From the NCBI RefSeq assembly GCF_025809055.1, contig NZ_CP075529.1, positions 3,273,501-3,337,500 of the forward strand: 64,000 bases of DNA. Direction: 5' to 3'. Below the pieces are notes generated by a model, which was not told the origin of the DNA, did no database searches, and saw nothing but the letters and a program-made list of their open reading frames with translations. Positions within the stretch are counted from its first letter, which is position 1. Each line of letters begins with the position of its first letter. Source of the stretch: Devosia sp. (GTDB lineage: Bacteria; Pseudomonadota; Alphaproteobacteria; Rhizobiales; Devosiaceae). A program made the translations under genes and the position numbers. Of the stretch, positions 19,768 to 28,462 are shown in pieces.

Positions 19768-20768
19768 TAAACCCCCTTGGCCTTGTCAGCCTTGTTCAGA
19801 AACAGCGCCAGATCGCCGTAGCTCGTGCCCCTGGCGCGATCCGGTCCGCGCGTCGCGGTCCAGCCATATGTAGAGAGCTCGACCTGGACTTCGGCCCGGT
19901 CGGCATCGGCGATAATCTCATAACCCTGCCGCTCAAGCACGGTGCGCACCAGGTCCAGCCCCTCGGGCCCGCCGCTGACACCGGCCGGCCTCTGAGCATG
20001 ATTGCGCATTCGGAACGCCCTGTCGCCGGGCGAAAAGGCAATGGCGGAACTGGAGAAAACCGCTTCGATCTGTCCGCCGGCGATCAGGTCTTCCGGTGCT
20101 CCGGCCAGAACCGTACCGGCCCCGTCGAGCAGCCAGATCGTGTCCGACAGGCGCAGCGACAGTTCCAGATCATGGCTCGACAACACCACGGCGACGCCCT
20201 TGTCGCGGGCCAGTTGCCGCAGCATGGCCATCATCTGCACCCGCGCCGAGACATCGAGAAAGGCGGCCGGCTCGTCGAGCAAAAGCACATTGGTGCTCTG
20301 CGCCAGCGCCCGCGCAATCAAAATGCGCTGCCGCTCGCCATCCGAGAGCGCATTAAAATCCCGATCGATGAGCGCCGTCGCGCCCACGGCGCCAATGGCT
20401 TCGGCAATGATCCGCCGGTCCTCACCGGTGAGCAGGCCGGCCCAGCCGGTATGGGGGTAGCGCCCCAGCTCGACCACGCTTCCCGCGGGCATCGTGCCCA
20501 ATGACAACCGCTCTGTCAGCAGCACCCCGACATGGCGGGCGAGCGTGTGTGCGGACATGGCCCCCGCGTCGTGCCCGGCCAGATCGACCCGCCCGGCCAG
20601 CGGCTTCTGGCTGCCGGACAGTGTGCGCAGCAGGGTGGATTTTCCAGCGCCGTTCACGCCCAGGATCGAGACGAGTTCGCCCGGCGCCACCGCGACGTCG
20701 AGCGAGTTCAGCACCGGCCGATGGCGGTACCCCGCGACAAGGCCATGGGTTTGCAGCGCCGGCGTCAT
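19767..20768 (-). CDS. ABC transporter ATPase, FepC/FecE type, with C-terminal extension
   Basis: A 333-residue ATPase that powers the adjoining permease. Walker A is GVNGAGKS, the signature is LSDGERQR, Walker B is VLLLDEP, and the H-loop is SSHD. The ATPase domain ends near residue 255; a further ~75 residues (after RNHAQRPAG) form an extension not found in ordinary FepC-like proteins, with a small alpha/beta pattern ending FLNKADK. It overlaps the permease gene by four bases (ATGA) and the binding-protein gene by one. The function of the extension is unknown. Confidence 0.9.
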   Translation of the reverse strand: MTPALQTHGLVAGYRHRPVLNSLDVAVAPGELVSILGVNGAGKSTLLRTLSGSQKPLAGRVDLAGHDAGAMSAHTLARHVGVLLTERLSLGTMPAGSVVELGRYPHTGWAGLLTGEDRRIIAEAIGAVGATALIDRDFNALSDGERQRILIARALAQSTNVLLLDEPAAFLDVSARVQMMAMLRQLARDKGVAVVLSSHDLELSLRLSDTIWLLDGAGTVLAGAPEDLIAGGQIEAVFSSSAIAFSPGDRAFRMRNHAQRPAGVSGGPEGLDLVRTVLERQGYEIIADADRAEVQVELSTYGWTATRGPDRARGTSYGDLALFLNKADKAKGV

Positions 20769-21835
20769 CCCGAAAACACCCCGGACCGGGCCCTGAGAAT
20801 GACGAGGATAACGACGGGCGCGCCGATCAGCGCGGTGATGGCATTGAGCGGCAACACGCCGAGCTGGCCTGGCAGCAGCGCCACCAGCTGCGCCACAAGC
20901 GCCACCTGCGCCCCGAGCAGGATCGTGGCCGGCACCAAGAGGCGATGATCGGACGTGCCAAGCATGGCGCGGGCCATATGCGGCACGGCAATGCCGAGAA
21001 AACCGATCGGACCGCAGAAGGCCGTCACCGCGCCCGCCAGCAGCGACGCCGTGGCCATGGTCACGAGACGCATCCTGCCGGCGGCAAGGCCCATCGAGCG
21101 TGCATAGGTTTCGCCCAGCAGCAGGGCATTGAGTGGCTTGATGGACAAGAGAGCAATCAAAAGGCCCAGGCCGACGACCGGCGCCATTATCTGCAATTGC
21201 GTCCAGGTCACGGCGCTGAACGAGCCGAATCCCCAGGCCGCCCAGCGCTCAAGTTGCAGCGGCGAGGCGCTGGCCACCAGCACCGTGACAAAGGCCGAAA
21301 TGGCATAGCCGATCATCAAGCCGAAGATGAGCACGGTCGCGGCATTGCGCAACCGCGCGGCCACGGCCAGGGTGGGGACCAGCACGGCCAGGCCCCCAAG
21401 CGTTGCGGCGCCGACCATGGCGAGGCCTCCGCCCAGGCCCATGCCGCTGGACAGGAACGCCCCGATGGCGCTGCCCGAGGCCAGCACCACCAGCGCCACG
21501 CCCAGGCTGGCGCCCGAAGTCACGCCGAGAACGAAGGGATCGGCCAGCGGATTGCGCAAAAGCGTCTGCATCTGCAGCCCCGCAACACCCAGCGCCGCGC
21601 CCGCCAGTGCAGCCGTTAGGGCGCGCGGCAGGCGGATCGAGACGATGATGTCGATATCCGGATTGGAGCCGGCCGGCCGGCCCATGAGCGCGTCGAACAC
21701 AGATTGCAGCGGAATGGGGGTCGAGCCGAGGCAGATCGCCGCCACGAAAGCGGCAAGGGTCAGAACGAGAAACAGGAACAGCAACAGGATGCGCCGGCTA
21801 TCGACCACGATATGCGAGCCTCCCAGGCGAGCCAT
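20765..21835 (-). CDS. FecCD-type ABC transporter permease
   Basis: A 356-residue integral membrane protein with about ten helices, of the BtuC/FepD/FecCD family. Family marks include PLADPFVLGVTSGASLGVA, the GFLGIAVPHMARAMLG coupling region near the C-terminus and the ALIGAPVVILVILR end. As single permease it would form a homodimer. It is the first gene of a tightly overlapping operon. The 51-bp copy of the tRNA-Thr 3' part begins only 11 bp upstream of its start codon, so any promoter must lie within or beyond the adjoining islet or tRNA. Confidence 0.92.
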   Translation of the reverse strand: MARLGGSHIVVDSRRILLLFLFLVLTLAAFVAAICLGSTPIPLQSVFDALMGRPAGSNPDIDIIVSIRLPRALTAALAGAALGVAGLQMQTLLRNPLADPFVLGVTSGASLGVALVVLASGSAIGAFLSSGMGLGGGLAMVGAATLGGLAVLVPTLAVAARLRNAATVLIFGLMIGYAISAFVTVLVASASPLQLERWAAWGFGSFSAVTWTQLQIMAPVVGLGLLIALLSIKPLNALLLGETYARSMGLAAGRMRLVTMATASLLAGAVTAFCGPIGFLGIAVPHMARAMLGTSDHRLLVPATILLGAQVALVAQLVALLPGQLGVLPLNAITALIGAPVVILVILRARSGVFSG

Positions 21836-21846
21836 GTTGCGTGACG

Positions 21847-21897
21847 TCTGTGGGAAAACTGGTGCTGCCGGACAGGATTGAACTGTCGGCCTCTCCC
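21847..21897. repeat. Left copy of a 51-bp direct repeat (partial tRNA-Thr, attachment-site-like)
   Basis: These 51 bases are identical to 23645-23695, which covers the 3' part of the tRNA-Thr gene from the anticodon stem through CCA and 13 bases of flank. The copy here lacks the 5' half of the tRNA, so it is not a gene. A partial tRNA duplicate at the far end of a compositionally different segment is the usual mark of site-specific integration. Confidence 0.88.
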
Positions 21898-22101
21898 CTA
21901 CTGGTCAAGATAACATGGTCCTAGTTATATGAAGTTGCAGCCTAAAGTAACTCGCGTAACTGCTGTCCTTAGAGACAATTTCCCACACCAATCACCGGTT
22001 AGCCTTATCTCATCCCATCGCGTGAGCTAAAGCTAACAGATGGTAAACCTTAACGGCTAATTAACTGACTGATGAGACTATTGCGCGACCTGGAGTGAGC
22101 C

Positions 22102-22362
22102 ATGCGCGCAAAACTAATTGTCATCGTTGGCTGCATCATAGCCGTCTCGGCGCCACTGGTTGTCGCCGAAGACTTGCCAAACCGCTTTGCGGTAGCAGCG
22201 TTGGTCCAGAAAGATGGCGCTGGCGTCTATAAGCTGGAATGGCAAAGACGTTTGCTTGCGATCCAGCATGCCTTTGCCGCGGAGTTGATCAACGACGTCG
22301 GCATTGATTATTCGGCCACCGGCTCAATCACTCCGACAAATCCAACACCTCTACAGCACTAA
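22102..22362 (+). CDS. Small exported protein of unknown function in the islet
   Basis: An 86-residue protein with a clear signal peptide (MRAKLIVIVGCIIAVSAPLVVAE) and a mature part of ~64 residues. GGAG lies about eight bases before the ATG. I recognise no family. Its last 35 bases overlap the 3' end of the convergent PAN-domain gene, an unusual overlap that slightly weakens the case for one of the two ends. It lies in the tRNA-Thr islet, next to AT-rich DNA that probably holds its promoter. Confidence 0.5.
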   Translation: MRAKLIVIVGCIIAVSAPLVVAEDLPNRFAVAALVQKDGAGVYKLEWQRRLLAIQHAFAAELINDVGIDYSATGSITPTNPTPLQH

Positions 22363-23521
22363 AGGTCATCCAACGCTTCACGCCACTGGTGACGGTGGTG
22401 GCTGTCCGGGGTTGACCGAGGCTCCCTTTCAGCCAGCATTGTTTGGGACCGCTGGCGAACGAGAAGGCCACACACTGGTCATTGTCGACACAGGCCATCC
22501 TGCACTCGCCAGGGGAATTGGCGTTGGGCCATGGCGAGGTTGAAAGGTCCCCGCCGACATAGTCCGTGCGAGGCGACACATCCGTCGTCGGGTCTATGAC
22601 ACCAATACGGTAGGTTGGCGCGGTGGACATGTTGGGGGGCAGGAACACGCCTGATAGGGCGTCGGCATACCCCTCCAGACGATCCGTGCCACTTTTTAGG
22701 AAACAGTTCGGACCGCGTGTCAACGACGGGTTAGCGTTGAAAGTGAATGCGAGGCATTGCTGGTTACCGAGGCAACTCGCAGCGCAGGCGACAACATCGG
22801 CTTCTCGCGCTGAAACGATATCCTGACCATAGAAATCCAGGCCCTTATAGAGCGCCAGACGCAGCGCACCGCTCTCCGTGGTCGAAGCGGGCGGTTGCGC
22901 ATGTGTCGGCTCCGGCGAGGTTGGCGCAATCAAATTTACCAGTTCCGCGTATTCGGCTTTTCCTCGAAGCCCCTTTCCAACTCGATTGATTTCGAGCGTG
23001 TCGAGTTCTGACTGGGTGAAGACGTACATGTCTTCACTCGGGGTCCTGAACATCCGTGTGAACACTTCAGTGGGGGTGTCGAAACGGGTCAACACTTCAA
23101 GAATATCTGAGACAGTTGATTGAACACCTGACGGGTCGGGGGCCTCCGACCACATCTGATGAACCCCGAGCTCACCCTCCGCCAATCGCTCATTTCCAGC
23201 AAAGAAAATGAATGAGCAAGCGGAGAAGCAACGCGCGCCTGAAGGAACGACAGTGCTTAGGCCTCGCGCATGTATGTCATCGGCAATGATTAGTGCGCTA
23301 GCGACTAATCCGCCGTCGCTCGACAGCACGATGACCTTGGCATCTGGTCGGATCGCTAGCGCTCTGCGGAATTCAAGGGGCGTACTAACCCCGATTTCAC
23401 CATCCAAGAGTATCGCCGACCGGTTGCTATCCGACACAACGAAGGCACCGATGCGCTCATCCGCCAATGCAGGCGTCAACATGCATAGCATGCAAAGTAG
23501 AAGCAGAGGTATGTACGGCAT
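22328..23521 (-). CDS. Exported ClpP/crotonase-like domain protein with two PAN domains
   Basis: A 397-residue secreted protein. After the signal peptide (MPYIPLLLLCMLCMLTPALA) comes a ClpP-like fold of the COG3904 kind: IVLSSDGGLV, then RCFSACSFIFFAG (candidate nucleophile Ser100 or Ser103) and His121 in GVHQMW. Two PAN/apple modules follow, residues ~223-293 (Cys246, 250, 256, 273) and ~304-372 (Cys340, 344, 350, 362), each with the CxAF core. PAN domains bind protein or carbohydrate. This is the main cargo of the tRNA-Thr islet. Peptidase activity is not shown. The start is the ATG 20 codons before the processing site, with GGGGG upstream. Confidence 0.75.
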   Translation of the reverse strand: MPYIPLLLLCMLCMLTPALADERIGAFVVSDSNRSAILLDGEIGVSTPLEFRRALAIRPDAKVIVLSSDGGLVASALIIADDIHARGLSTVVPSGARCFSACSFIFFAGNERLAEGELGVHQMWSEAPDPSGVQSTVSDILEVLTRFDTPTEVFTRMFRTPSEDMYVFTQSELDTLEINRVGKGLRGKAEYAELVNLIAPTSPEPTHAQPPASTTESGALRLALYKGLDFYGQDIVSAREADVVACAASCLGNQQCLAFTFNANPSLTRGPNCFLKSGTDRLEGYADALSGVFLPPNMSTAPTYRIGVIDPTTDVSPRTDYVGGDLSTSPWPNANSPGECRMACVDNDQCVAFSFASGPKQCWLKGSLGQPRTATTVTSGVKRWMTFSAVEVLDLSE

Positions 23522-23644
23522 GACGACCCCCAAAACCTGCGAAATAGAAGCAGTAGAATGCGGATGCCGCAACTGGCGATTGCGTCCATGCTGTCGACGA
23601 GCCTGTAAGGCTTTGTCGATGCACAACGCAACCGGGCCAACCAT

Positions 23645-23732
<88 letters not shown>

Positions 23733-23853
23733 AAATTGGGTGCGATGCGCCCGGGCGGCGCGGCAACGGAGGCTCCTTTGCCATAGTGCCTCCCTCGACG
23801 CAAGGCCAAAAACAGCCTATCAAGCGCCCATCGACTCGATAGGCCGGACGGCA

Positions 23854-24012
23854 ATGGGCAAATCGGAACAGGCAGCTTTGCGTGAGCAAAGATTAGCCGC
23901 AAAGCTTCGCGAAAACCTCAAGCGCCGCAAGGAGCAGATGAGGTCGCGTGCCGTTCCGCGCGATTCTGCTGCCGAAACGGCCCCCGGAACGGACACGGAC
24001 AAGAAACCGTAA
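23854..24012 (+). CDS. Small basic coiled-coil-like protein conserved near murA
   Basis: A 52-residue protein starting MGKSEQAALREQRLAAKLRE. It is highly charged, with the core RENLKRRKEQMRSR and an acidic/Thr-rich tail. Small proteins of this kind lie upstream of murA in many Rhizobiales; function is unknown. The ribosome binding site is weak (GGACGG). It lies 137 bp before murA on the same strand and may be co-transcribed. Confidence 0.65.
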   Translation: MGKSEQAALREQRLAAKLRENLKRRKEQMRSRAVPRDSAAETAPGTDTDKKP

Positions 24013-24148
24013 ACCATTTCCGGGCGATTCTATCGTCGTCACCCTTTCGCAGAGTGCGGCTGGTCTGGCTTACGTGGCACCGAAGACCTCGCCTACCTCC
24101 CCAATTCAGGTAGAAGGGCCAATGGGCCCCTATTGAGGAACGCCTTTT

Positions 24149-25441
24149 ATGGATCGTATTCGTCTTGTCGGCGGCAATGAGCTTCGTGGTGAAATCCCGA
24201 TCTCCGGCGCCAAGAATGCCGCTTTGCCCCTGATGATCGCCGCCCTTTTGACCGAAGAGCCGCTGGTGCTGACCAATGTACCGCGCCTGGCCGACGTCAA
24301 GCAGCTCGAGCGGATTCTCGAAAACCACGGCGTCGATATCGCCGTGCATGGCCGCCGGCGCGGCGAGGAAGAGGGCGTCGGCCAGCGCATGACCTTCCAC
24401 GCCGCCGATATCGTGGACACCACCGCGCCCTATGAACTGGTCTCCAAGATGCGCGCCAGCTTCTGGGTCATCGGGCCCCTGCTGGCCCGCTGCCATGAAG
24501 CCCGGGTCTCGCTGCCTGGCGGCTGCGCCATCGGCACAAGGCCCGTCGATCTCTTCCTTCATGGCCTCAAGGCACTCGGCGCCGAAATCGACATCGACGA
24601 GGGCTATGTTGTCGCCCGCGCCCCCAAGGGCGGCCTCATCGGCGCGCATATCAACTTTCCAAAAGTGTCCGTTGGCGCCACCCATACCATCCTCATGGCC
24701 GCGACCCTGGCCCGGGGCACCACTGTGATCGAGAATGCGGCGCAGGAGCCCGAGATCACCAATGTCGCCGAATGCCTCGTTGCCATGGGCGCGAAAATTT
24801 CCGGCATCGGTACGCGCACGCTGACCATCGAAGGCGTCGAGCGCCTGCATGGCGCCACCGTCGAGGTGATCCCCGACCGCATCGAAACCGGCACCTTTGC
24901 CATGGCTGCGGCCATGACCGGCGGCGACGTGCTGCTCAAGGGCGCCCGGCCGGACCACCTGCAGGCGGCGCTCGATATCCTGGCCTCGACGGGGACGGAA
25001 CTCTCGCAGGAAGCCAATGGCCTGCGCGTGCGCCGCAACGGCAATGGCATCCAGCCTGTCGATGTGGAAACCGATCCGTTCCCCGGCTTCCCAACGGATC
25101 TGCAGGCCCAGTTCATGGCGCTGATGACCATGAGCTCGGGCACCAGCCATATCCGCGAGACCATTTTCGAGAACCGCTATATGCATGTGGCCGAGCTGGC
25201 CCGCTTTGGTGCCGACATCATGGTCGATGGGCAATTGGCCACCATTCGCGGCAAATCCCAGCTCAAGGGAGCCCAGGTCATGGCCACCGATCTGCGGGCC
25301 TCGGTCTCGCTGGTCATTGCCGGTCTCGCCGCCAAGGGCGAAACCGTGGTCAACCGCATCTATCACCTCGATCGCGGTTTCGAGCGGCTGGAGGAAAAGC
25401 TCTCCCGCTGTGGCGCCGAGATTGAACGCGTAGCCGGTTGA
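24149..25441 (+). CDS. murA: UDP-N-acetylglucosamine 1-carboxyvinyltransferase
   Basis: A 430-residue EPSP-synthase-fold enzyme catalysing the first committed step of peptidoglycan synthesis, transfer of enolpyruvate from PEP to UDP-GlcNAc. The catalytic, fosfomycin-sensitive Cys126 is in LPGGCAIGTRP; Lys22-Asn23 in SGAKNAA bind substrate; PFPGFPTDLQAQ is the hinge motif. Cys rather than Asp at 126 predicts fosfomycin sensitivity of the target itself. It heads the conserved rhizobial murA-DUF2948-hisD cluster. Confidence 0.97.
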   Translation: MDRIRLVGGNELRGEIPISGAKNAALPLMIAALLTEEPLVLTNVPRLADVKQLERILENHGVDIAVHGRRRGEEEGVGQRMTFHAADIVDTTAPYELVSKMRASFWVIGPLLARCHEARVSLPGGCAIGTRPVDLFLHGLKALGAEIDIDEGYVVARAPKGGLIGAHINFPKVSVGATHTILMAATLARGTTVIENAAQEPEITNVAECLVAMGAKISGIGTRTLTIEGVERLHGATVEVIPDRIETGTFAMAAAMTGGDVLLKGARPDHLQAALDILASTGTELSQEANGLRVRRNGNGIQPVDVETDPFPGFPTDLQAQFMALMTMSSGTSHIRETIFENRYMHVAELARFGADIMVDGQLATIRGKSQLKGAQVMATDLRASVSLVIAGLAAKGETVVNRIYHLDRGFERLEEKLSRCGAEIERVAG

Positions 25442-25460
25442 TCCCGAGAAGCCCTGTCGT

Positions 25461-25560
25461 GCCACGACCTCGTGGTTCGACAAGCTCCCCATGAGGTCTG
25501 CCATGCGCTCAGTGTGTCAGCAGACCTCATCCTGAGCCTGTCGACGGAAGAGGTCGTGGC
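25461..25560. repeat. Long interrupted inverted repeat (dispersed palindromic element)
   Basis: Outer arms GCCACGACCTC (25461-25471) and GAGGTCGTGGC (25550-25560) are exact complements. Inside them, TTCGACAAGCTC and GAGCCTGTCGAC pair imperfectly, and ATGAGGTCTGC pairs exactly with GCAGACCTCAT. The ~100-bp element lies between murA and the DUF2948 gene. It resembles REP/BIME-type elements of rhizobia and may act as a terminator or mRNA stabiliser. Confidence 0.7.
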
Positions 25561-25683
25561 CCGATCCGCGCCGGGACGGCCGCCGATACTTTCGCACGTC
25601 CGCATTGCCCCCATGGCCGCAAACTTGTAGATCGGGACGGGCGTGACCAGATACGGTGACCTCCACCCCAAAAGGGCCATTCC

Positions 25684-26118
25684 ATGACCGATCTCAAGCT
25701 CATCGCGCTTGATCCCGAAGACCTCGAAGTTGTCTCCGCCCATGTGCAGGATGCGGTGATCCGCACGGCCGACATGGGTTATGCCCGTGCCGACCGGCGC
25801 TTTGCCATGCTGATGAACCGGTTCGACTGGTCCAGGGACGGCAACCCGCGCGACAAGGGCCTGCGCAAGCGGGCCGCGCTGCATTTCGATGGCGTGAGCC
25901 ATGTGGCGTTTTCCGGCTTCGATCCGGCCGCGCCCGAAGGCGTGCTGTCTCTGCTTGCAGTCAATTTCCAGCTCGCCGACGCGCCCTCGGGTACTGTGGA
26001 GCTGCGTTTTGCCGGCGGCGGCACCATCCGGCTCACTGTCGATTATCTCGAAGCCCGGCTTGCCGACCTCGGCGCGGCCTGGGCCGCTTCGGCCAAGCCG
26101 GCCCACGATCTGGACTGA
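25684..26118 (+). CDS. DUF2948-family protein
   Basis: A 144-residue cytoplasmic protein starting MTDLKLIALDPEDLEVVSAHVQDAV. It belongs to DUF2948, a family found in Alphaproteobacteria between murA and hisD. The central part (RRFAMLMNRFDWSRD...RKRAALHFDGVSHV) and the LLAVNFQ strand are family blocks. No active-site pattern is evident and no function is known. It ends nine bases before hisD, so the two are likely co-transcribed. Confidence 0.88.
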   Translation: MTDLKLIALDPEDLEVVSAHVQDAVIRTADMGYARADRRFAMLMNRFDWSRDGNPRDKGLRKRAALHFDGVSHVAFSGFDPAAPEGVLSLLAVNFQLADAPSGTVELRFAGGGTIRLTVDYLEARLADLGAAWAASAKPAHDLD

Positions 26119-26126
26119 ACTCGCCC

Positions 26127-27419
26127 ATGCCTTTTCGCCTCGATACGACCGACCCCGATTTCGAACAGCGCTTTTCCGACCTGCTCGGCGGCAAGCGTGA
26201 AGCCAGCAAGGATGTGGGCGACACCGTTGCCGGCATCATTGCCGACGTGCGCGCCCGGGGCGACGTGGCCGTTGCCGAACTTACCAATGGCTTTGACCGC
26301 GCCGGTGTCACCGCCGACACGCTGGCTTTCGACCGCGCCGAGATTGCCGCTGCCGCTGCCAGCGTCCCCGGGGCGATCCGCAGCGCCTTGCAGACGGCGC
26401 ATGACCGCATCAAGTCGCACCACGAAAAGCAGAAGCCTGAGGATCACGTCTATACCGATGACCTTGGGGTAACGCTGGGCTCGCGCTGGACCGCGGTCGA
26501 TGCCGTCGGCATCTACGTGCCGGGCGGGCTGGCCTCCTATCCGTCATCGGTGCTGATGAATGCCGTGCCGGCCCGGGTTGCCGGCGTCAGGCGCATCGCC
26601 ATGGTCGTGCCGACGCCCAATGGCGAGATCAATCCGGCCATTCTGGCCGCGGCGGAGATTGCCGGCATTACCGAAATCTACCGGATCGGCGGGGCCCAGG
26701 CCGTGGCCGCGCTGGCCTATGGCACCGCGAGCATTGCGCGCGTGGACAAGGTCGTCGGACCCGGCAATGCCTATGTGGCCGCCGCCAAGCGGCAGGTGTT
26801 CGGCCAGGTTGGCATCGACATGATCGCCGGGCCGTCCGAAGTGCTGGTAATCGCCGATCAGTCGGCCAATCCCGCCTGGATCGCCGCCGATCTTATCGCT
26901 CAGGCCGAACACGGGGCAGGGGCCCAGTCTATCCTCGTCACCACCGAACCGCGTCTTGCCGATGCTGTCGAGGCCGAGGTCGACCGCCAACTCTCGCTTC
27001 TGCCCAAGCAGGCCATTGCCCGCGAGGGTTGGGACGAGTTCGGAGCGGTGATCACCGTGGCCGACCTCGACCAGGCGGCCGGGCTGGCCAATCGTATCGC
27101 CTCCGAGCACGTGGAACTGGCGCTCGACGATCCGCAGGCGCTGCTGCCCGCCATCCGCCATGCCGGTGCGATCTTTCTCGGGCATCACACGCCCGAAGCC
27201 ATCGGCGACTATGTGGGCGGTTCCAACCATGTGCTGCCGACGGCCCGCTCGGCCCGCTTCGCCTCGGGCCTGGGTGTGCTCGACTTCATGAAGCGCACCT
27301 CGCTTCTGGGCTGCACGCCCTCATCGCTGGCGGCATTGGCTGACCCCGCGGTGACCATTGCCGGTGTCGAAGGGCTCGATGGCCACGGCCGCTCGATTTC
27401 CATCAGGCTCAACCGGTGA
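26127..27419 (+). CDS. hisD: Histidinol dehydrogenase
   Basis: A 430-residue zinc enzyme that oxidises L-histidinol to L-histidine in two NAD-dependent steps. Family blocks are VDAVGIYVPGGLASYPSSVLMN, IYRIGGAQAVAALAYGT, DMIAGPSEVLVIAD, DLIAQAEHG (Gln/His zinc ligands), ASEHVELAL with the catalytic His, and FLGHHTPEAIGDY. It is away from other his genes, as usual in this rhizobial cluster. Its stop codon overlaps the likely GTG start of the next gene. Confidence 0.97.
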   Translation: MPFRLDTTDPDFEQRFSDLLGGKREASKDVGDTVAGIIADVRARGDVAVAELTNGFDRAGVTADTLAFDRAEIAAAAASVPGAIRSALQTAHDRIKSHHEKQKPEDHVYTDDLGVTLGSRWTAVDAVGIYVPGGLASYPSSVLMNAVPARVAGVRRIAMVVPTPNGEINPAILAAAEIAGITEIYRIGGAQAVAALAYGTASIARVDKVVGPGNAYVAAAKRQVFGQVGIDMIAGPSEVLVIADQSANPAWIAADLIAQAEHGAGAQSILVTTEPRLADAVEAEVDRQLSLLPKQAIAREGWDEFGAVITVADLDQAAGLANRIASEHVELALDDPQALLPAIRHAGAIFLGHHTPEAIGDYVGGSNHVLPTARSARFASGLGVLDFMKRTSLLGCTPSSLAALADPAVTIAGVEGLDGHGRSISIRLNR

Positions 27420-28387
27420 GCCTGGCCATGGGAACGGACAAACCGGCTGCCGGCAAAGACAGGCTGGTCACCGTTACGCTCGATCCCAATACCATCACCT
27501 CGATCAATCCCGACGAGGTGCACGAATGGCGCATCGCCATCTATGACCTGCTCGAGGACAATACGTTCAAGCCGGCCAGGGTCAGCGTCGAGGGCCCCTA
27601 TGCCCTGCACATTTCCATCATCGGCAATTACATCCTCCTCGATGTGCGCAATCCGGAAACCTTCCAGCCCATCGCCGCGCACTACCTGTCGCTGACCCCG
27701 TTCCGCCGGCTCATCCGCGATTATTTCCGCATTCGCGACGCCTATTACGAAGCCATCCGCTCGGCCCAGCCGTTCCAGATCGAAACCGTCGACATGGCCC
27801 GGCGCGGCATGCACAACGATGCTGCCGAACTGCTGCGCACGCGCCTCGACAACAAGATCGTCCTCGATCTCAATACCGCCCGGCGGCTGTTCACCCTCAT
27901 CTGCGCTGTCCAGCCCTATGCCAGCCGCATCGACGAGGCGACCAGCGAATTGCCCACTGTGCTGTTCGTCTGCTCGATGAATTCGGTGCGCTCGCCGATT
28001 GCCGCCGCGCTGGCCCGCCAGGCCTTTCCCGGCCGGATCATCGCCCGCTCGGTGGGCGTCAATGGCGGCAAGGCCGACCAGTTCGTGCATGAAGTCATGG
28101 AAGAGGTCGGCATTGATATGAGCGTGCATACGCCCCATATCCTGGACGAACTGGTCGCCAACCATTTCGATCTCGTCATTACCCTGTCCGAGGATGCGCC
28201 CGATGCCGTGCGCAAGAAGGATCTGGAAATGGGCGCCCTCGAACAATGGACGGTCGAGGATCCCTCGCTGGTCGAGGGTAGCCGCGACGTGGTTCTCAAT
28301 GCCTATCGCGACCTCAGGGACAGCCTGCGCAAGCGCGTGCGGACGCGTTTGGAGCCTTTGATCGCAAGTGGTTCACAAAACCAATGA
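27416..28387 (+). CDS. UPF0262 domain fused to a low-molecular-weight phosphatase domain
   Basis: A 323-residue two-domain protein. Residues ~16-165 match UPF0262 (VTVTLDP through ARRGMHNDAAELLRTRL), a family of unknown function in Alphaproteobacteria. From ~181 on it is a low-molecular-weight tyrosine phosphatase: P-loop CSMNSVRS with Cys186 and Arg192, and a candidate general acid in WTVEDPS. In related genomes, as I recall, these are two adjacent genes after hisD; here one open frame covers both. The start may be GTG 27416, overlapping hisD as GTGA, or ATG 27428. Next comes infA. Confidence 0.85.
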   Translation: MSLAMGTDKPAAGKDRLVTVTLDPNTITSINPDEVHEWRIAIYDLLEDNTFKPARVSVEGPYALHISIIGNYILLDVRNPETFQPIAAHYLSLTPFRRLIRDYFRIRDAYYEAIRSAQPFQIETVDMARRGMHNDAAELLRTRLDNKIVLDLNTARRLFTLICAVQPYASRIDEATSELPTVLFVCSMNSVRSPIAAALARQAFPGRIIARSVGVNGGKADQFVHEVMEEVGIDMSVHTPHILDELVANHFDLVITLSEDAPDAVRKKDLEMGALEQWTVEDPSLVEGSRDVVLNAYRDLRDSLRKRVRTRLEPLIASGSQNQ

Positions 28388-28462
28388 ATTGAAGTAGGTT
28401 CCGCCCGATTTTGCGGCCCCGGCCAGCCAACAATGGCGCATGGGGCCTTCTCAGGAGAAAGT

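Noticed and set aside
21847..21897. A second tRNA-Thr gene
   Set aside because: Only the 3' part is present; there is no acceptor 5' strand, D-arm or anticodon loop, so it cannot be a functional tRNA.
21898..23644. Integrase or phage gene within the islet
   Set aside because: No frame on either strand has a tyrosine or serine recombinase motif; only the two exported-protein genes are convincing.
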